This document shows positions 37,710-46,949 of a stretch of 64,000 nucleotides of DNA, piece by piece. The DNA lies in NCBI RefSeq assembly GCF_002294985.1, contig NZ_NSGE01000001.1, positions 620,001 to 684,000 of the forward strand. The letters run 5' to 3'. The stretch comes from Mesorhizobium sp. WSM3862. Its GTDB lineage: Bacteria; Pseudomonadota; Alphaproteobacteria; Rhizobiales; Rhizobiaceae. A model generated the notes under the pieces. The model did no database searches and was not told the DNA's origin. It saw only the letters and a program-made list of their open reading frames with translations. A program made the translations under genes and the position numbers. Each line of letters starts with the position of its first letter. Positions within the stretch are counted from its first letter, which is position 1.

Positions 37710-38402
37710 GGGGGACCTCCTTCATATGACCTCATCGGCTTTCACGGAGCACCAACACTGGGGTCGACCAGACAAGCAGCAGTGCCGCTTTGCCGCCTCT
37801 GCCGCGGGCCGAGTTCGCGTACTCCTCGCTTATGGCTCTGCTGGCGGTGTGCGGTTTGTACGTATTTGCGCGAGCTTCGCCTGCAGCACTGCGACCCATC
37901 AAGTTGACAAGTGTTGCGCAACCGACCCGCCGCGCCAGCGGAGGGTAGGCTGGCTAAGGCAGCCTGAGCGACCGTTGCCCGACGTTGGAAACCCAAGATA
38001 GGACAAAGCGCGCCGGCGGACCGATAGCCCAAAACGGCTTTGCCGGCCTAACCGAAAGCCGTAGCGGCTCATGCGAAGTTCCGGACGCCCCCAGCGGAGG
38101 TGGCGCCGTTCCGGGGACCGTCGTCGCTCCCGTCGCGATCATGCCTTTTTTGCAGCCGCAGCTCCAGCGCCTGCTCGGCGACGACTTCCTTCAAGCGCTA
38201 CAATGAGCCGAAATCCCGCTGTCGGTTAAGCCCACTCTGGCGTTGATGTCGGACATCACGGACGAGGCCCCTTCGCAAAAAGGGGTAATCCCTTCGCAAG
38301 CGAGTCAGCTCAACTGCCGAATCGTAAAGCCTAACGACTGCAGCGATAAATAGGCGCGTCAACCTGAAAGCGTGCTGGCAGGCACGAGGGAGCCTGCACT
38401 GA
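37710..38402. other. Gene-poor stretch
   Basis: 693 bases in which only short frames occur. One at 37985-38206 ends in LQRLLGDDFLQALQ but shows no family resemblance. Together with the decayed ABC gene that follows, this looks like degraded DNA. No terminal inverted repeat of an insertion sequence was recognised. Confidence 0.45.
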
Positions 38403-38813
38403 ATGTCTCGCGGAAGTGTCGCCGTAGCGCCCGGCTCATCTGCTCACGTCTTCGCGCCCGAAGACCCTAACAAGTCCTATGGGTCACGAAAGGCGTTTTG
38501 CCTGCAGCGCCGTTTGGGCCGAGCAAGCCAAGAACCCGGCCGGCGCGCAGGCGGAACGATCGACACAGAAGCGACCTCCACCCGCATCCTGACGACCATT
38601 CTGCAGCCTATCACGGGACATTTTGTCAACGGAGACGCGGGCTGGCTGCGCGTCGAACTTCTTGATCCGACCAAAACACCTCCAAGCCGCCATCTCAACA
38701 ACGAAATCCCGAACGTCCTGATCCGCGCCGAGATGCCGATTCTCGCCTTCGAGGCCGAGGGCGGGCGGCTCCAGGACGTCTTCCTTCAGCTTACCGAGGA
38801 GACGATCCAATGA
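38403..38813 (+). pseudogene. Decayed ABC-transporter ATPase (DrrA-like), internally deleted
   Basis: A 136-codon frame preserves scattered pieces of an ABC ATPase of about 300 residues. Residues 21-31 (DPNKSYGSRKA) match the first strand of such proteins. Residues 51-70 (GTIDTEATSTRILTTILQPI) align one-for-one with a Walker A region of the form GPNGAGKTTxRILTTLLxP, but the glycines and the lysine are gone. The signature motif, Walker B and H-loop are absent. The last 30 residues (LIRAEMPILAFEAEGGRLQDVFLQLTEE) match the C-terminal ending of DrrA-type ATPases. The stop overlaps the next start as ATGA, a relic of ABC gene coupling. Confidence 0.7.
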
Positions 38814-38938
38814 TCGATACCCCTCCTGTTCAACCGCACGGCCAGCAAAGCCTGGCAAGCGCAAGCGAGCCGCATATCGGGGGGTGCCGTCAAAATGCGG
38901 AGCCCAGAAACGCGGCCTCTTCATTCCCGGGGGCCTCG

Positions 38939-39544
38939 ATGAGAGTTCAGTCAGTCAATCAAAGGATGCGAATAAACGCCGCTCGGGCAGCGGGGCTGGT
39001 TGCTGCAACTGTTATCCTGTTTTCGCACCCCGGATTGGGTGGGGGCGTACATGAACTGATCCAGATGGCGGGTCTCGGCCTGGTCCTCACCTGCTTCGTT
39101 GGCAGAATGTGGAGCATTCTCTATATCGGTTCAAAGAAGAATCTGGAGTTGATTACCTCCGGCCCCTACTCGTTGACCAGAAACCCGCTCTATCTCTTTT
39201 CTACGCTTGGAGCAGCTGGGATCGGATTGATCCATGGATCGATCGCCGTCGCTCTGGCGCTGGGATTTTTCAGCTATTGGATCTTGGTCATCACGGCAGC
39301 CAAAGAGGCCGAACACCTGAAGACGATCTTCGGCTCGCAATACGATTCCTATGCGCGCTATACGCCGCTGTTCTGGCCGAAACTGTCCCAATATACGGAC
39401 TCTGCCGAAGTTGTCTTCTCCCCGAAAGCGCTCAAGCGCAACTTCCAGGATGGACTGTACTTCCCCGCAGCCTATCCCGCAATTGAAGCAATCGAACAAC
39501 TGCGAGCAGGCAGTTACCTGCCGATCCTCATGACGATCTACTGA
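38939..39544 (+). CDS. Isoprenylcysteine carboxyl methyltransferase-family membrane protein
   Basis: 201-residue integral membrane protein. It has hydrophobic segments near the N-terminus and the ICMT/PEMT signature: SGPYSLTRNPLYLFSTLG, then EAEHLKTIFGSQYDSYARYTPLFWP, which binds SAM. Bacterial members methylate unknown small or lipid substrates. The frame is open back to 38810, where an ATG overlaps the end of the decayed ABC gene; the first 43 codons there are featureless and may be a relic of the lost permease. Starts at 38939 or 38966 are both possible. Confidence 0.7.
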   Translation: MRVQSVNQRMRINAARAAGLVAATVILFSHPGLGGGVHELIQMAGLGLVLTCFVGRMWSILYIGSKKNLELITSGPYSLTRNPLYLFSTLGAAGIGLIHGSIAVALALGFFSYWILVITAAKEAEHLKTIFGSQYDSYARYTPLFWPKLSQYTDSAEVVFSPKALKRNFQDGLYFPAAYPAIEAIEQLRAGSYLPILMTIY

Positions 39545-39965
39545 GATCCGCCAGATCCTCTCTCACCAAATGGCCTGCCGATTTCGGCATCGTCACCAGT
39601 TCGTCGAGCTTGATGAGGTAGCCGCGGGAGTCTTGGCGCTCGTGCCGGGCACCGCGATGGCCATTTTGCATGGCCGAACTGTCGCCCAGATGTTGACCAC
39701 CGAGGTCTGTGACCTAGCTTTACAATGGAGCGTCCCAGACTCCGAAATGGTGGCATGGCGCGCACCGTGGGAGAACTCCCCGGGACGTTGAGGATGGAGA
39801 GGCGCGAGCTGGCTTTCGACCGGCGCCCAGCCATGCATCGCCAAAATTCCCCCAGTACTGGGGCCGAAGCGATGACAGCTTCGAAGGCAGGCAGTTAGCC
39901 AGGGCGAGGAGCCACACACCGCTTCACGAGCTTAAAGTTACATCGGAAACCGCGCAGGTACGGCG
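39545..39965. other. Intergenic stretch, no supported gene
   Basis: 421 bases between the ICMT-family gene and the coiled-coil gene. Short frames exist on both strands (39570-39791 plus, 39538-39834 minus), but neither has a good ribosome binding site or recognisable sequence. The promoter of the coiled-coil gene should lie toward 39900. Confidence 0.4.
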
Positions 39966-42152
39966 ATGTCAGATCTTGCCGGGTTTTACGCAGACGACAC
40001 AGGTCTCGCTCTCCTGGGCGGGATGACAATATTTGTATTGGTCGGCTTCTTCCTTGTGGTCCGGCGTATCCTCATCGCAGCGAGACGGCGTCACCAGTAT
40101 GGCTACCTGAGCGAAAGTACGCCTATTCCCCTCGATGAGGCTTCTTGGGCCTGGGATCGCCCACGCAATCTTGCAGCCAAGGCGGCTTCTTCCCCGGCCG
40201 CCGTGCCCCCGCCCCCGGATGTTCAGGGTCTAAACTCCGGTAAGTCCGGGGTGCGAAAGGATTATCTCAACACGACGCCCGAAGCGGACGAGAACTCGCG
40301 CGAGGACCTGCCCGATGCTTTGGCCTTACCTCCCCGTGTTCGCAGGCCGACGAGCCCCTTGTTACGCTTGAGCGTCGCCGCAATTTGTCTGGCCGTGCCG
40401 CTTGGCTATGCGTTGACGAGACAAAAGCCGGTCGAAAGCGCCCCCGCTGTTTCGCGGGCCGATAGCTACTCCCTTCCCGATCTTTCACGCCGCTTGGAGA
40501 TTCCTGCCAGCACGGCATCAACCGACGCACCCACCAACGGCGAACTGCCCAACCCGGATCTCAACGCTGCCGAAGCACAGGTCGAGGCAGCTCGTGCTCA
40601 GGCAGCAGCTGCAACGGAATTGGCTGGCCAGGAGCACCGAGCGATGGAGGAGGAGCGCGCCAGGAGTGCCTCTCTGGAGAGTGCGCTCGCTGAGACGCGC
40701 AAGCAGATCGAGGTGCTGAAGACAAGCATGGCAGCCGCCGACTACGCCAGCGAGGAGCGTTTGCGCAACGAACTTGTGGCAGCCCGCACGCTCGAGGCAT
40801 TGCGGTGGATTGCGCAAGATGTCCGCGCGCGGATCAGCGAAACCATCGACCATGTCTTTATACAGATGCCCGCTGCTCGCCTCGAACGGGAGCGAACCGA
40901 ACAGATGGCGCGCGACCTAGCGCAGGCGCGAGCGCAAATTGAACAGCTGGAAGCCAAAGCCGCCGGGGATCGCGCCAGAGCCGAGGCTTCGCTGGCGCAA
41001 GCGAGCGGGATGCTTGACGAGGAGCGCCGGAAGTCGGAGGACCTTCGTGGCGACATCGCTGAAATGGAGCAGTCCAAGGCCGCGATCGCGGACACGGCTG
41101 AGCGGGAACGGACCGGTGCCGCCGCGACGCGAGCAAGGGTTGAGCAGACTGCTGCCGGGACGGCGCAGGCATTGGCGCGGGAACAGGCTTCGGCAGTCGC
41201 GGCCCGTGCGGACCTCGACAAAGCCCGGCTCGAGCGCGACGCGGCCGAACAGGAGCGAGCCAAGGCCGTCTTAGCCAAAGAGCGTGCCGAGCAGACTGCC
41301 GCCAAGACGGCGCAGGCTCTGGAACGCGAGCGCGCTTCAGCAATATCGGCCCAAGAGGATGTCAACAGAGCCCGCCTCGAGCGCGACGCGGCTGAGCAGG
41401 AGCGAGCTAAGGCTGTCTCGGCGAAAGTGCATGCCGAGCAGGCTGCAACTGAAACAGCGCAGGCGCTGGAGCGCGAACGCGCTTCGGCAGTCGCGGCCCG
41501 TGAGGACCTCGACAAAGCCCGGCTGGAGCGCGACGCGGCGTTGCAGGAGCGAGACAGGGCTGTCGTAGCGAGAGAACGTGCGGAGCAGACTGCTAGCGAG
41601 ACGGCGCAGGCGCTGGAGCGCGAACGCGCTTCGGCAGTCGCGACCCGGGAGGACCTCGACAAAGCCCGGCTGGAGCGCGACGCAGCGTTGCAGGAGCGCA
41701 CCAAGGCGGCCGCAGCGAGCGAGCATGCGGAGCAGAGTGCTGCCGAGACGGCGCAGGCTCTGCAACGAGAACGCGCTTCAGCAGTGTCGGCCGGAGAGAA
41801 CCTCAACAAAGCCCGCCTCGAGCGTGACACAGCCCGCCAACTCTTGGGACAGGCCGCCATGAGGCTGAAGGAGGCTCTGGACAAGCAACGTGAAGCGACG
41901 GTTTCTTTCGCCCGCGAGCTGGCCGCCGCGCGCGCCGACAATGACAAGCTTCGGGCTCAGCGCCGCGACGCTCAGATCGAGCCGCCGCTGAAGCCGCGCA
42001 CTGGCCGCGCATCGGCCGGCGCAGGCCAGACGAAAGCTGTCAGCCAAAAGAAGACTACGTCCAGCAAGGTTCGCAAACCGTCGCGCGAAATCCGTGTGCG
42101 TGCCATCACGCTTCCGTTTTCCCTCCGGCCAAGCCATTCGACGTTGGACTGA
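39966..42152 (+). CDS. Membrane-anchored coiled-coil protein with five 49-residue repeats
   Basis: 728-residue protein of unknown function. Transmembrane helices are predicted at about 12-33 and 135-152, with basic residues after the first and before the second, so by the positive-inside rule the 98-residue loop is cytoplasmic and the C-terminal 570 residues are periplasmic. From about residue 185 to 670 the sequence is nearly all Ala, Glu, Arg, Gln with heptad spacing, a long coiled coil. Residues 388-632 are five tandem units of exactly 49 residues (seven heptads), each with TAQAL.RE.ASA and KARLERD. The C-terminus is basic and proline-containing. A structural or spacer role in the envelope is an inference. 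Confidence 0.75.
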   Translation: MSDLAGFYADDTGLALLGGMTIFVLVGFFLVVRRILIAARRRHQYGYLSESTPIPLDEASWAWDRPRNLAAKAASSPAAVPPPPDVQGLNSGKSGVRKDYLNTTPEADENSREDLPDALALPPRVRRPTSPLLRLSVAAICLAVPLGYALTRQKPVESAPAVSRADSYSLPDLSRRLEIPASTASTDAPTNGELPNPDLNAAEAQVEAARAQAAAATELAGQEHRAMEEERARSASLESALAETRKQIEVLKTSMAAADYASEERLRNELVAARTLEALRWIAQDVRARISETIDHVFIQMPAARLERERTEQMARDLAQARAQIEQLEAKAAGDRARAEASLAQASGMLDEERRKSEDLRGDIAEMEQSKAAIADTAERERTGAAATRARVEQTAAGTAQALAREQASAVAARADLDKARLERDAAEQERAKAVLAKERAEQTAAKTAQALERERASAISAQEDVNRARLERDAAEQERAKAVSAKVHAEQAATETAQALERERASAVAAREDLDKARLERDAALQERDRAVVARERAEQTASETAQALERERASAVATREDLDKARLERDAALQERTKAAAASEHAEQSAAETAQALQRERASAVSAGENLNKARLERDTARQLLGQAAMRLKEALDKQREATVSFARELAAARADNDKLRAQRRDAQIEPPLKPRTGRASAGAGQTKAVSQKKTTSSKVRKPSREIRVRAITLPFSLRPSHSTLD
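41127..41861 (+). repeat. Five tandem 147-bp coding repeats
   Basis: Units begin at 41127, 41274, 41421, 41568 and 41715, each 147 bases (49 codons). Consensus features include gcgcaggcnctggagcgcgaa and gacctcgacaaagcccgg. Units 3 and 4 are the most alike at nucleotide level, so they duplicated most recently. The unit length equals seven heptads, so copy-number changes keep the coiled-coil register. Confidence 0.85.
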
Positions 42153-42230
42153 GCTGGAACGACTGCCCTGGAAAATCGGGCGCTGGGCGGCATGAACTCG
42201 GACGTCTACGGCGAGGGCTCGCACTGTGCG

Positions 42231-42863
42231 CTATGTCAGCCCGATCACGCTGCCTTTCGCGTTCAATTCGCAGCCGACCGGCGCATGGCGCGTCTCGACG
42301 CCGTTTTGATATCCGTAGTCGATGCTGACCTGGACGGGAGCCGATATCCTCTGACGGCTCAACCGCCGTACGGAACCTGCACTGCTGACGCGCACACTGG
42401 TCGCGCCAAACTGAGCTGCGGCCTGCTCGATTGCCTCACGGCAGGCACGAACGATGTTGTCCGGGACACCCGGCAGCACTTCGATTGGATGGACTGCCAG
42501 TGGAATGGCGCTGTCTTCGAAGGGCAGCAGGGCGGGCGGAAGGTCGAGCGACCTTCCGCCGTTGCCGGCTACGCCCGCCCTTGACGTCACTGACCCGGTT
42601 GTGGTGGGGCTGCTTCCGTCATCGTTAGACGGTGGGGACGGTGGGTCAGACGGCGGACTGCCGCCGGAGCCACCGGGATCGCCGCTAGTTCCGTTGTGCT
42701 GACCGTTGTTGCCGCCAGCGCCATGACCTCCGTTATTCCCGTGATCGCCACCAGCGTTATGACCTTGGCCGCGCTCGCCGGCGGCCGCGGCTCCCGCGCA
42801 AGCTATCGCGACAGAGCACGCGAACGCGAGATGGGCCAAGCTGGATCCCAGATATTGACGCAC
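42231..42863 (-). CDS. Secreted protein with Gly/Asn/His-rich segment
   Basis: 210-residue predicted exported protein, no known family. A signal peptide (about residues 1-28) is followed by a low-complexity segment rich in Gly, Asn and His (GHNAGGDHGNNGGHGAGG), then a Ser/Pro/Asp linker. A folded C-terminal domain of about 100 residues contains VPDNIVRACREAIEQAAAQFGATSVRV, a PepSY-like or BON-like alpha-beta look, and one Cys near each end. GTG at 42863 is preceded by GGAGGG. It converges on the coiled-coil gene (78-base gap). The His-rich stretch could bind metal, which is an inference. Confidence 0.6.
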   Translation of the reverse strand: MRQYLGSSLAHLAFACSVAIACAGAAAAGERGQGHNAGGDHGNNGGHGAGGNNGQHNGTSGDPGGSGGSPPSDPPSPPSNDDGSSPTTTGSVTSRAGVAGNGGRSLDLPPALLPFEDSAIPLAVHPIEVLPGVPDNIVRACREAIEQAAAQFGATSVRVSSAGSVRRLSRQRISAPVQVSIDYGYQNGVETRHAPVGCELNAKGSVIGLT

Positions 42864-43135
42864 GGCACCCTCCAAAGGCGCTTCGGCCGGCCGTCCTTCC
42901 GCCGCATGCCGTCAGAACGGCGCAGCACCCCCAGGCAACTCGCGACTACGCCAGGGAAACTAACTAGGGGATGATTCCGGTCTATCAAGGGACTGGGTGC
43001 GGCAGCACCCAAGTGCGGGGCAGATTTGAAGGACCTGGCAGCTCATAGTTCATACAGCCCGGGAAGCCCCAAATCCTTTCTCCTTGCGAGTCGACAGCGC
43101 TTAGGCGATTTTGCCGATCATTTCGGGAGGAAATC

Positions 43136-43567
43136 GTGCGAAACATTCCGGCATCGGCGCTGCTGCTGGCGGCCGCTTTTTATGCAACCACCGCCGACGC
43201 TCTGGACAGTTCGGCCACACCTGTTGTCGTGACGCCATTGGCGTCCAAGACGACGACGGCATCCGGCCAGCCGATCAAGCTGCCCCAGAAGAATGTCGAG
43301 GTCCAGGTCTCGGCCTATCAGATCGCGCCCGGCGCGACGCTGCCGGTGCACAAACATCCCTTCCCGCGCTATGCCTATGTCGAGGCAGGCACCCTCAAGG
43401 TCACCAACGTCGAGACCGGCAACAGCAACACCTACAAGACCGGCGATTTCATCGTCGAGATGATCGGCCAGTGGCATCAGGCGACCAATATCGGCAGCGA
43501 TCCGGTGAAGCTGCTGGTGATCGACCAGGTCGAACAAGGCGCCAAGAACACAATCCTGAAGCAGTAG
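43136..43567 (+). CDS. Secreted cupin-domain protein
   Basis: 143-residue exported cupin. The signal peptide is residues 1-22 (ending TTADA). The cupin barrel shows PVHKHPFPRYAYVEAGTLKV (motif 1, His-His-Glu metal ligands) and FIVEMIGQWHQATNIG (motif 2, His). The start is GTG with a strong GGGAGGAAATC site. The ligand is unknown; secreted small cupins are common in rhizobia. Confidence 0.82.
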   Translation: MRNIPASALLLAAAFYATTADALDSSATPVVVTPLASKTTTASGQPIKLPQKNVEVQVSAYQIAPGATLPVHKHPFPRYAYVEAGTLKVTNVETGNSNTYKTGDFIVEMIGQWHQATNIGSDPVKLLVIDQVEQGAKNTILKQ

Positions 43568-43749
43568 CGAGGCAACGGGGCTCAGCTGTTCCGCGGTAGG
43601 GCGGCGCTCCAAGGCTTGAGCAATCAATAACTGCGAGCCGAACAAAACCGGAAGCGCAAAGTGACCGCTTCGCTTGCTGGACCGATTGATGCGGCTTTCG
43701 CCTCGACCGCCCCGATGCTAGGGCTGCGCTTTCTCTTCAACATGGATGG

Positions 43750-44511
43750 ATGATGGTGACCGCCGCTCAAAGGCCCCTGATAGAACTCTGCGTCGAAGGC
43801 ATTGACGGGCTGCTTGCCGCGCAGGCCGCCGGCGCCGACCGGGTCGAGCTTTGCGCCAGCCTCGTCGAAGGCGGCATTACGCCGAGCCTCGGCACGGTGC
43901 GCGTAGCACTCGAACGTGCGACTATTCCGTTTCATGTCATCGTGCGTCCGCGCGGCGGCGATTTTCTCTACAGCGAGGCGGAATACCAGTCGATGCTGGC
44001 CGATATCGGCGCGCTGCGCGATCTCGGCGTCGCCGGCGTCGTCGTCGGCTGCCTGACCGCTGACGGCGCAATCGATGAAGCGAGAATGAGCGAACTGGCG
44101 CGCGCCGCCGGTCCCCTCAACGTCACCTGCCACCGCGCCTTCGACATGACGCGGGACCCGGCCGAGGCGCTCGAAGCGCTGATCCGCTGCAAGGTCGGCC
44201 GCGTGCTGACCAGCGGGCAACGCGACACGGCGCTGGAGGGCTTCGATCTGCTCGCGCGCTTGGTTCGCCAGGCCGGCGCACGCATCATCATCCTCGGCTG
44301 CGGCGGGCTGGCGCCCGACAATATCGGCGAGGTCCGCCGGCAAACCGGACTGACCGAGATGCATTTTGCCGCGCTTGCCGACGTGCCGAGCGCCATGCGC
44401 TACCGCAACCCGCATGTCGGCATGGGCGGCACCGATCTCGATCGCGAGTACCGCAACACGGTGACCGACCAGGACTTGGCGGCGGCAACGATCGCGGCCG
44501 CGAGGGTCTGA
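43750..44511 (+). CDS. cutC: Copper homeostasis protein CutC family
   Basis: 253-residue TIM-barrel protein of the CutC family. Signatures are VELCASLVEGGITPS, VIVRPRGGDFLYSEAE, VTCHRAFDMTRDP and RVLTSGQ, followed by IIILGCGGL. CutC has been linked to copper tolerance, though its activity is unclear and the metal role is debated. The start is MMVTAAQRP at 43750, with a second ATG one codon later. The stop TGA overlaps the next start (TGATG), so it is coupled to the acetyltransferase. Confidence 0.93.
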   Translation: MMVTAAQRPLIELCVEGIDGLLAAQAAGADRVELCASLVEGGITPSLGTVRVALERATIPFHVIVRPRGGDFLYSEAEYQSMLADIGALRDLGVAGVVVGCLTADGAIDEARMSELARAAGPLNVTCHRAFDMTRDPAEALEALIRCKVGRVLTSGQRDTALEGFDLLARLVRQAGARIIILGCGGLAPDNIGEVRRQTGLTEMHFAALADVPSAMRYRNPHVGMGGTDLDREYRNTVTDQDLAAATIAAARV

Positions 44512-45020
44512 TGCCGGAAGTGACGATGTCGAAAGATCGCGCGCCGATCGAACGCGTTTCGCCTGCCGACGAGGCCGCCATTCTCGCTCTCAACAACGAG
44601 CATGCCGCCGAGTTGTCCTGGCTGGAGCCGGAGCGCCTGTCATTCCTGATCGGGCAGGCTTTCTACACGCGCCGCATCGGGACGCTCGAAGCCTTCATCA
44701 TGTGCTTCGATCAGGATGCCAGCTACGAAAGCCCGAACTTCCTCTGGTTTCGTGAGCGCTATCCCCGCTTCGTCTATGTCGACCGGGTGGTGGTCGCGGC
44801 CGAAGCGCGCGGCCGTGGCCATGCCCGCCGTCTCTACGAGGATCTGTTCGAGCATGTCAGGCGCGCATGCCACACGATCGTAACCTGCGAGGTCAATGCC
44901 GATCCCCCGAACCCCACATCGGATGCCTTTCACGCCGCGCTCGGCTTTGCCGAGGTCGGCGATGCCGTGATCCACGGCGGCAGGAAGTCGGTGCGCTACT
45001 ACGCCAAGCCGATCGACTAG
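44511..45020 (+). CDS. GNAT-family N-acetyltransferase
   Basis: 169-residue acetyltransferase with the acetyl-CoA motif A at VDRVVVAAEARGRGHARRLYEDL and a C-terminal HAALGFAEVGD typical of GNAT. The N-terminal ERVSPADEAAILALNNEHAAELSWL matches a rhizobial subfamily of unknown substrate. It overlaps cutC by one base. An alternative start six codons later (MSKDR) exists. Confidence 0.85.
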   Translation: MPEVTMSKDRAPIERVSPADEAAILALNNEHAAELSWLEPERLSFLIGQAFYTRRIGTLEAFIMCFDQDASYESPNFLWFRERYPRFVYVDRVVVAAEARGRGHARRLYEDLFEHVRRACHTIVTCEVNADPPNPTSDAFHAALGFAEVGDAVIHGGRKSVRYYAKPID

Positions 45021-45144
45021 CGCATGGTCCTGAAAAGCAGAGGCTTTCAACCATACGCCAAACAAGGTTCGTGCGACGGCCGCACTGGCCACAAACAGAA
45101 GCTACAGCTAATGTATCGCCTTCGCGTGCTGGGGGCGTGACATC

Positions 45145-45630
45145 ATGCCAAGCAACGTCTTCCGCTTCGACGAGAGTTGGAACATTCCCGATGCCACGCC
45201 GCAGGAAGTGTGGGACGTTCTGTCCGACGCCGAGTTGCTGCCGCTCTGGTGGGGCGACGCCTACAAGGAAGTCGAGCCGCTCGACAAGAAAGGCAAGGCC
45301 GTTGTCGGGTCACGGGCAAGAGCCAGGGCGCGAGGCGCCCTGCCCTACGAGCTGAACTTCATCATCGAGGCCGCAGAGCTCGAGCCTGGCCGGCTGGTGG
45401 TGGTCAAGACCTTCGGCGATTTCGACGGACTGTGGCGGGCCGAACTGTCGCCAGCCGGAAGCGGAACGCATGCGAAGCTCACCTGGCAGGTCATCGTGGA
45501 GAGGCCGATCCTCAAACTCCTGGCACCCTTGCTCAGACCGGTTTTCGCGTGGAATCACCGCTGGACCACACCTCGCGGCGAAGCCGGGCTTCGCCGCTAT
45601 CTCGCCGCACAAAAAACCGGCAAGGCCTGA
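45145..45630 (+). CDS. SRPBCC-family protein
   Basis: 161-residue START/Bet v1-like (SRPBCC) protein. The hallmark N-terminus [26 protein letters not shown], the central strand-rich region and the C-terminal helix ([20 protein letters not shown], then GLRRYLAA) are present. The ligand is unknown. It converges on the acyltransferase gene with only five bases between stops. Confidence 0.8.
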   Translation: MPSNVFRFDESWNIPDATPQEVWDVLSDAELLPLWWGDAYKEVEPLDKKGKAVVGSRARARARGALPYELNFIIEAAELEPGRLVVVKTFGDFDGLWRAELSPAGSGTHAKLTWQVIVERPILKLLAPLLRPVFAWNHRWTTPRGEAGLRRYLAAQKTGKA

Positions 45631-45635
45631 CCTCC

Positions 45636-46658
45636 TCACCAATTGCGGTTGAGCCAGCCGCGCGCCGGTTTCTCAACGATGTAGTAGCTCGCCAGGGCGC
45701 AGGCGAAGACTGCGGCCAGCATCGGGATCGGCGCCACGTCGCGGTCATGGACGAATTTGTAGAAGGGCTGCTGCCACAGATAGAGCGAGTAGGACCACAG
45801 CCCCAGCATCACCATCGGCCGCGATGACAGTAGGCCGGTCAGATAGCCGCCGGCGAAGTCGAGCGTGTTGACGGCGAGCGCCAGCAGCGGCACGCCCAGC
45901 AGATAGTGCAAGGGCGTCGGCACCGGATCGAGGAACAGCAAGATTCCCCCGACCGCGGCCCCCAGCGCCAGATGCCGGTTCCTGAGGAATGCCGGCAGGT
46001 GTCCATCGGCCTTGAGCAGGCAGATAGCCGCCGACAGCAGGATCGAGGCGATATGCACGTCGGTTCGCCAGTAGCTGGTTTCGTAGTCCATGCCGAAGAC
46101 CCAGTAGGAAATAGCGCCGTTGGCCATAGCGAGCAGCGACAGCATGACAAGCAAGCGCACGACATTCGCGCGCCTGGAAACCGCCACGCTGATCAGCGCC
46201 AGGATGACATAAGAATGCTCCTCGATGGCAAGCGACCAGATATGGTCGAGCGCGCCCGCGCGATTGATGAGAATGCCGGCATAATTGTAGGTGAATGTCA
46301 GCGCGGTAAGCGCCGCCTTCCATTTGAAGGCAATGAAGGTGCCGGAGAGCCCGATCATGACGGCAATCACGAACACCAGCAGGGCTGGATAGACGCGGGC
46401 GAAGCGGCGCTTGAAGAATTTCTTCAGCGGAAAGCGCTCGACGAACAGGATTTCCCCCATCAGCCGGCCGCTCAGCACGAAGAAGAACTCGACGCCGAGC
46501 ACGCCCAGATTGATGCCGCGAATCGGAAAGAAATGGCCGATCAGCACGAAGGCAATCGACAGGCCGCGCCAGCCGTCGAGATAGGCCAGCCTTGCCCGTG
46601 CCGCCTTGTCGGCTGCGGCCCGCGGCAGGACGCCGGCCGTCGCGGAGATGTCGGTCAT
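45636..46658 (-). CDS. Membrane acyltransferase, acyltransferase-3 family
   Basis: 340-residue integral membrane protein with about ten spans. The family motif YLDGWRGLSIAFVLIGHFF (about residues 26-44) carries the catalytic-region histidine, and GVEFFFVLSGRLMGEI and LFKRRFARVYPAL-type segments follow. Members transfer acetyl or succinyl groups to polysaccharides, lipid A or Nod factors (NodX type). The substrate is not readable here. MTDISATAGV at 46658 is the start, with GAGGGA upstream. Confidence 0.85.
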   Translation of the reverse strand: MTDISATAGVLPRAAADKAARARLAYLDGWRGLSIAFVLIGHFFPIRGINLGVLGVEFFFVLSGRLMGEILFVERFPLKKFFKRRFARVYPALLVFVIAVMIGLSGTFIAFKWKAALTALTFTYNYAGILINRAGALDHIWSLAIEEHSYVILALISVAVSRRANVVRLLVMLSLLAMANGAISYWVFGMDYETSYWRTDVHIASILLSAAICLLKADGHLPAFLRNRHLALGAAVGGILLFLDPVPTPLHYLLGVPLLALAVNTLDFAGGYLTGLLSSRPMVMLGLWSYSLYLWQQPFYKFVHDRDVAPIPMLAAVFACALASYYIVEKPARGWLNRNW

Positions 46659-46949
46659 GCCCGTCCCTCGCAACTCGAGGTCCCGGCATAGCCGTGCCTG
46701 GAACCGCTTCGTTTTCCCCGCCGCAGTTATTTTGCAGTGCGGGATAATCTTGTGCAAGTGCGAAGCAGCGAATTCACAGGCAGTTCCTGCCAACCGATTG
46801 CGAACACAAAGAAAAAGGGGCCGCGGCGGGTCCTGCCGCCGCTTAGTGAACCCGCCATGGTCGGCAATGTTTCGTGGCCTAATGCCTTGCCCGCCTGCCG
46901 AAATCGGCCGAATGTGCGGATAGATTCATTTCCAACGCAGAGACCGCCT

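Noticed and set aside
39570..39791. A possible CBS-domain remnant (TVAQMLTTEV)
   Set aside because: Only ten residues look similar and the rest does not follow the domain, so the match is likely chance.
41127..41861. A CRISPR-like or minisatellite array
   Set aside because: The repeats are in-frame coding units of 147 bases with no spacers of a different kind, so they are protein repeats.
42995..43010. A small hairpin (gggtgc / gcaccc) upstream of the cupin gene
   Set aside because: A six-base stem is common by chance in GC-rich DNA and is not linked to a clear signal.
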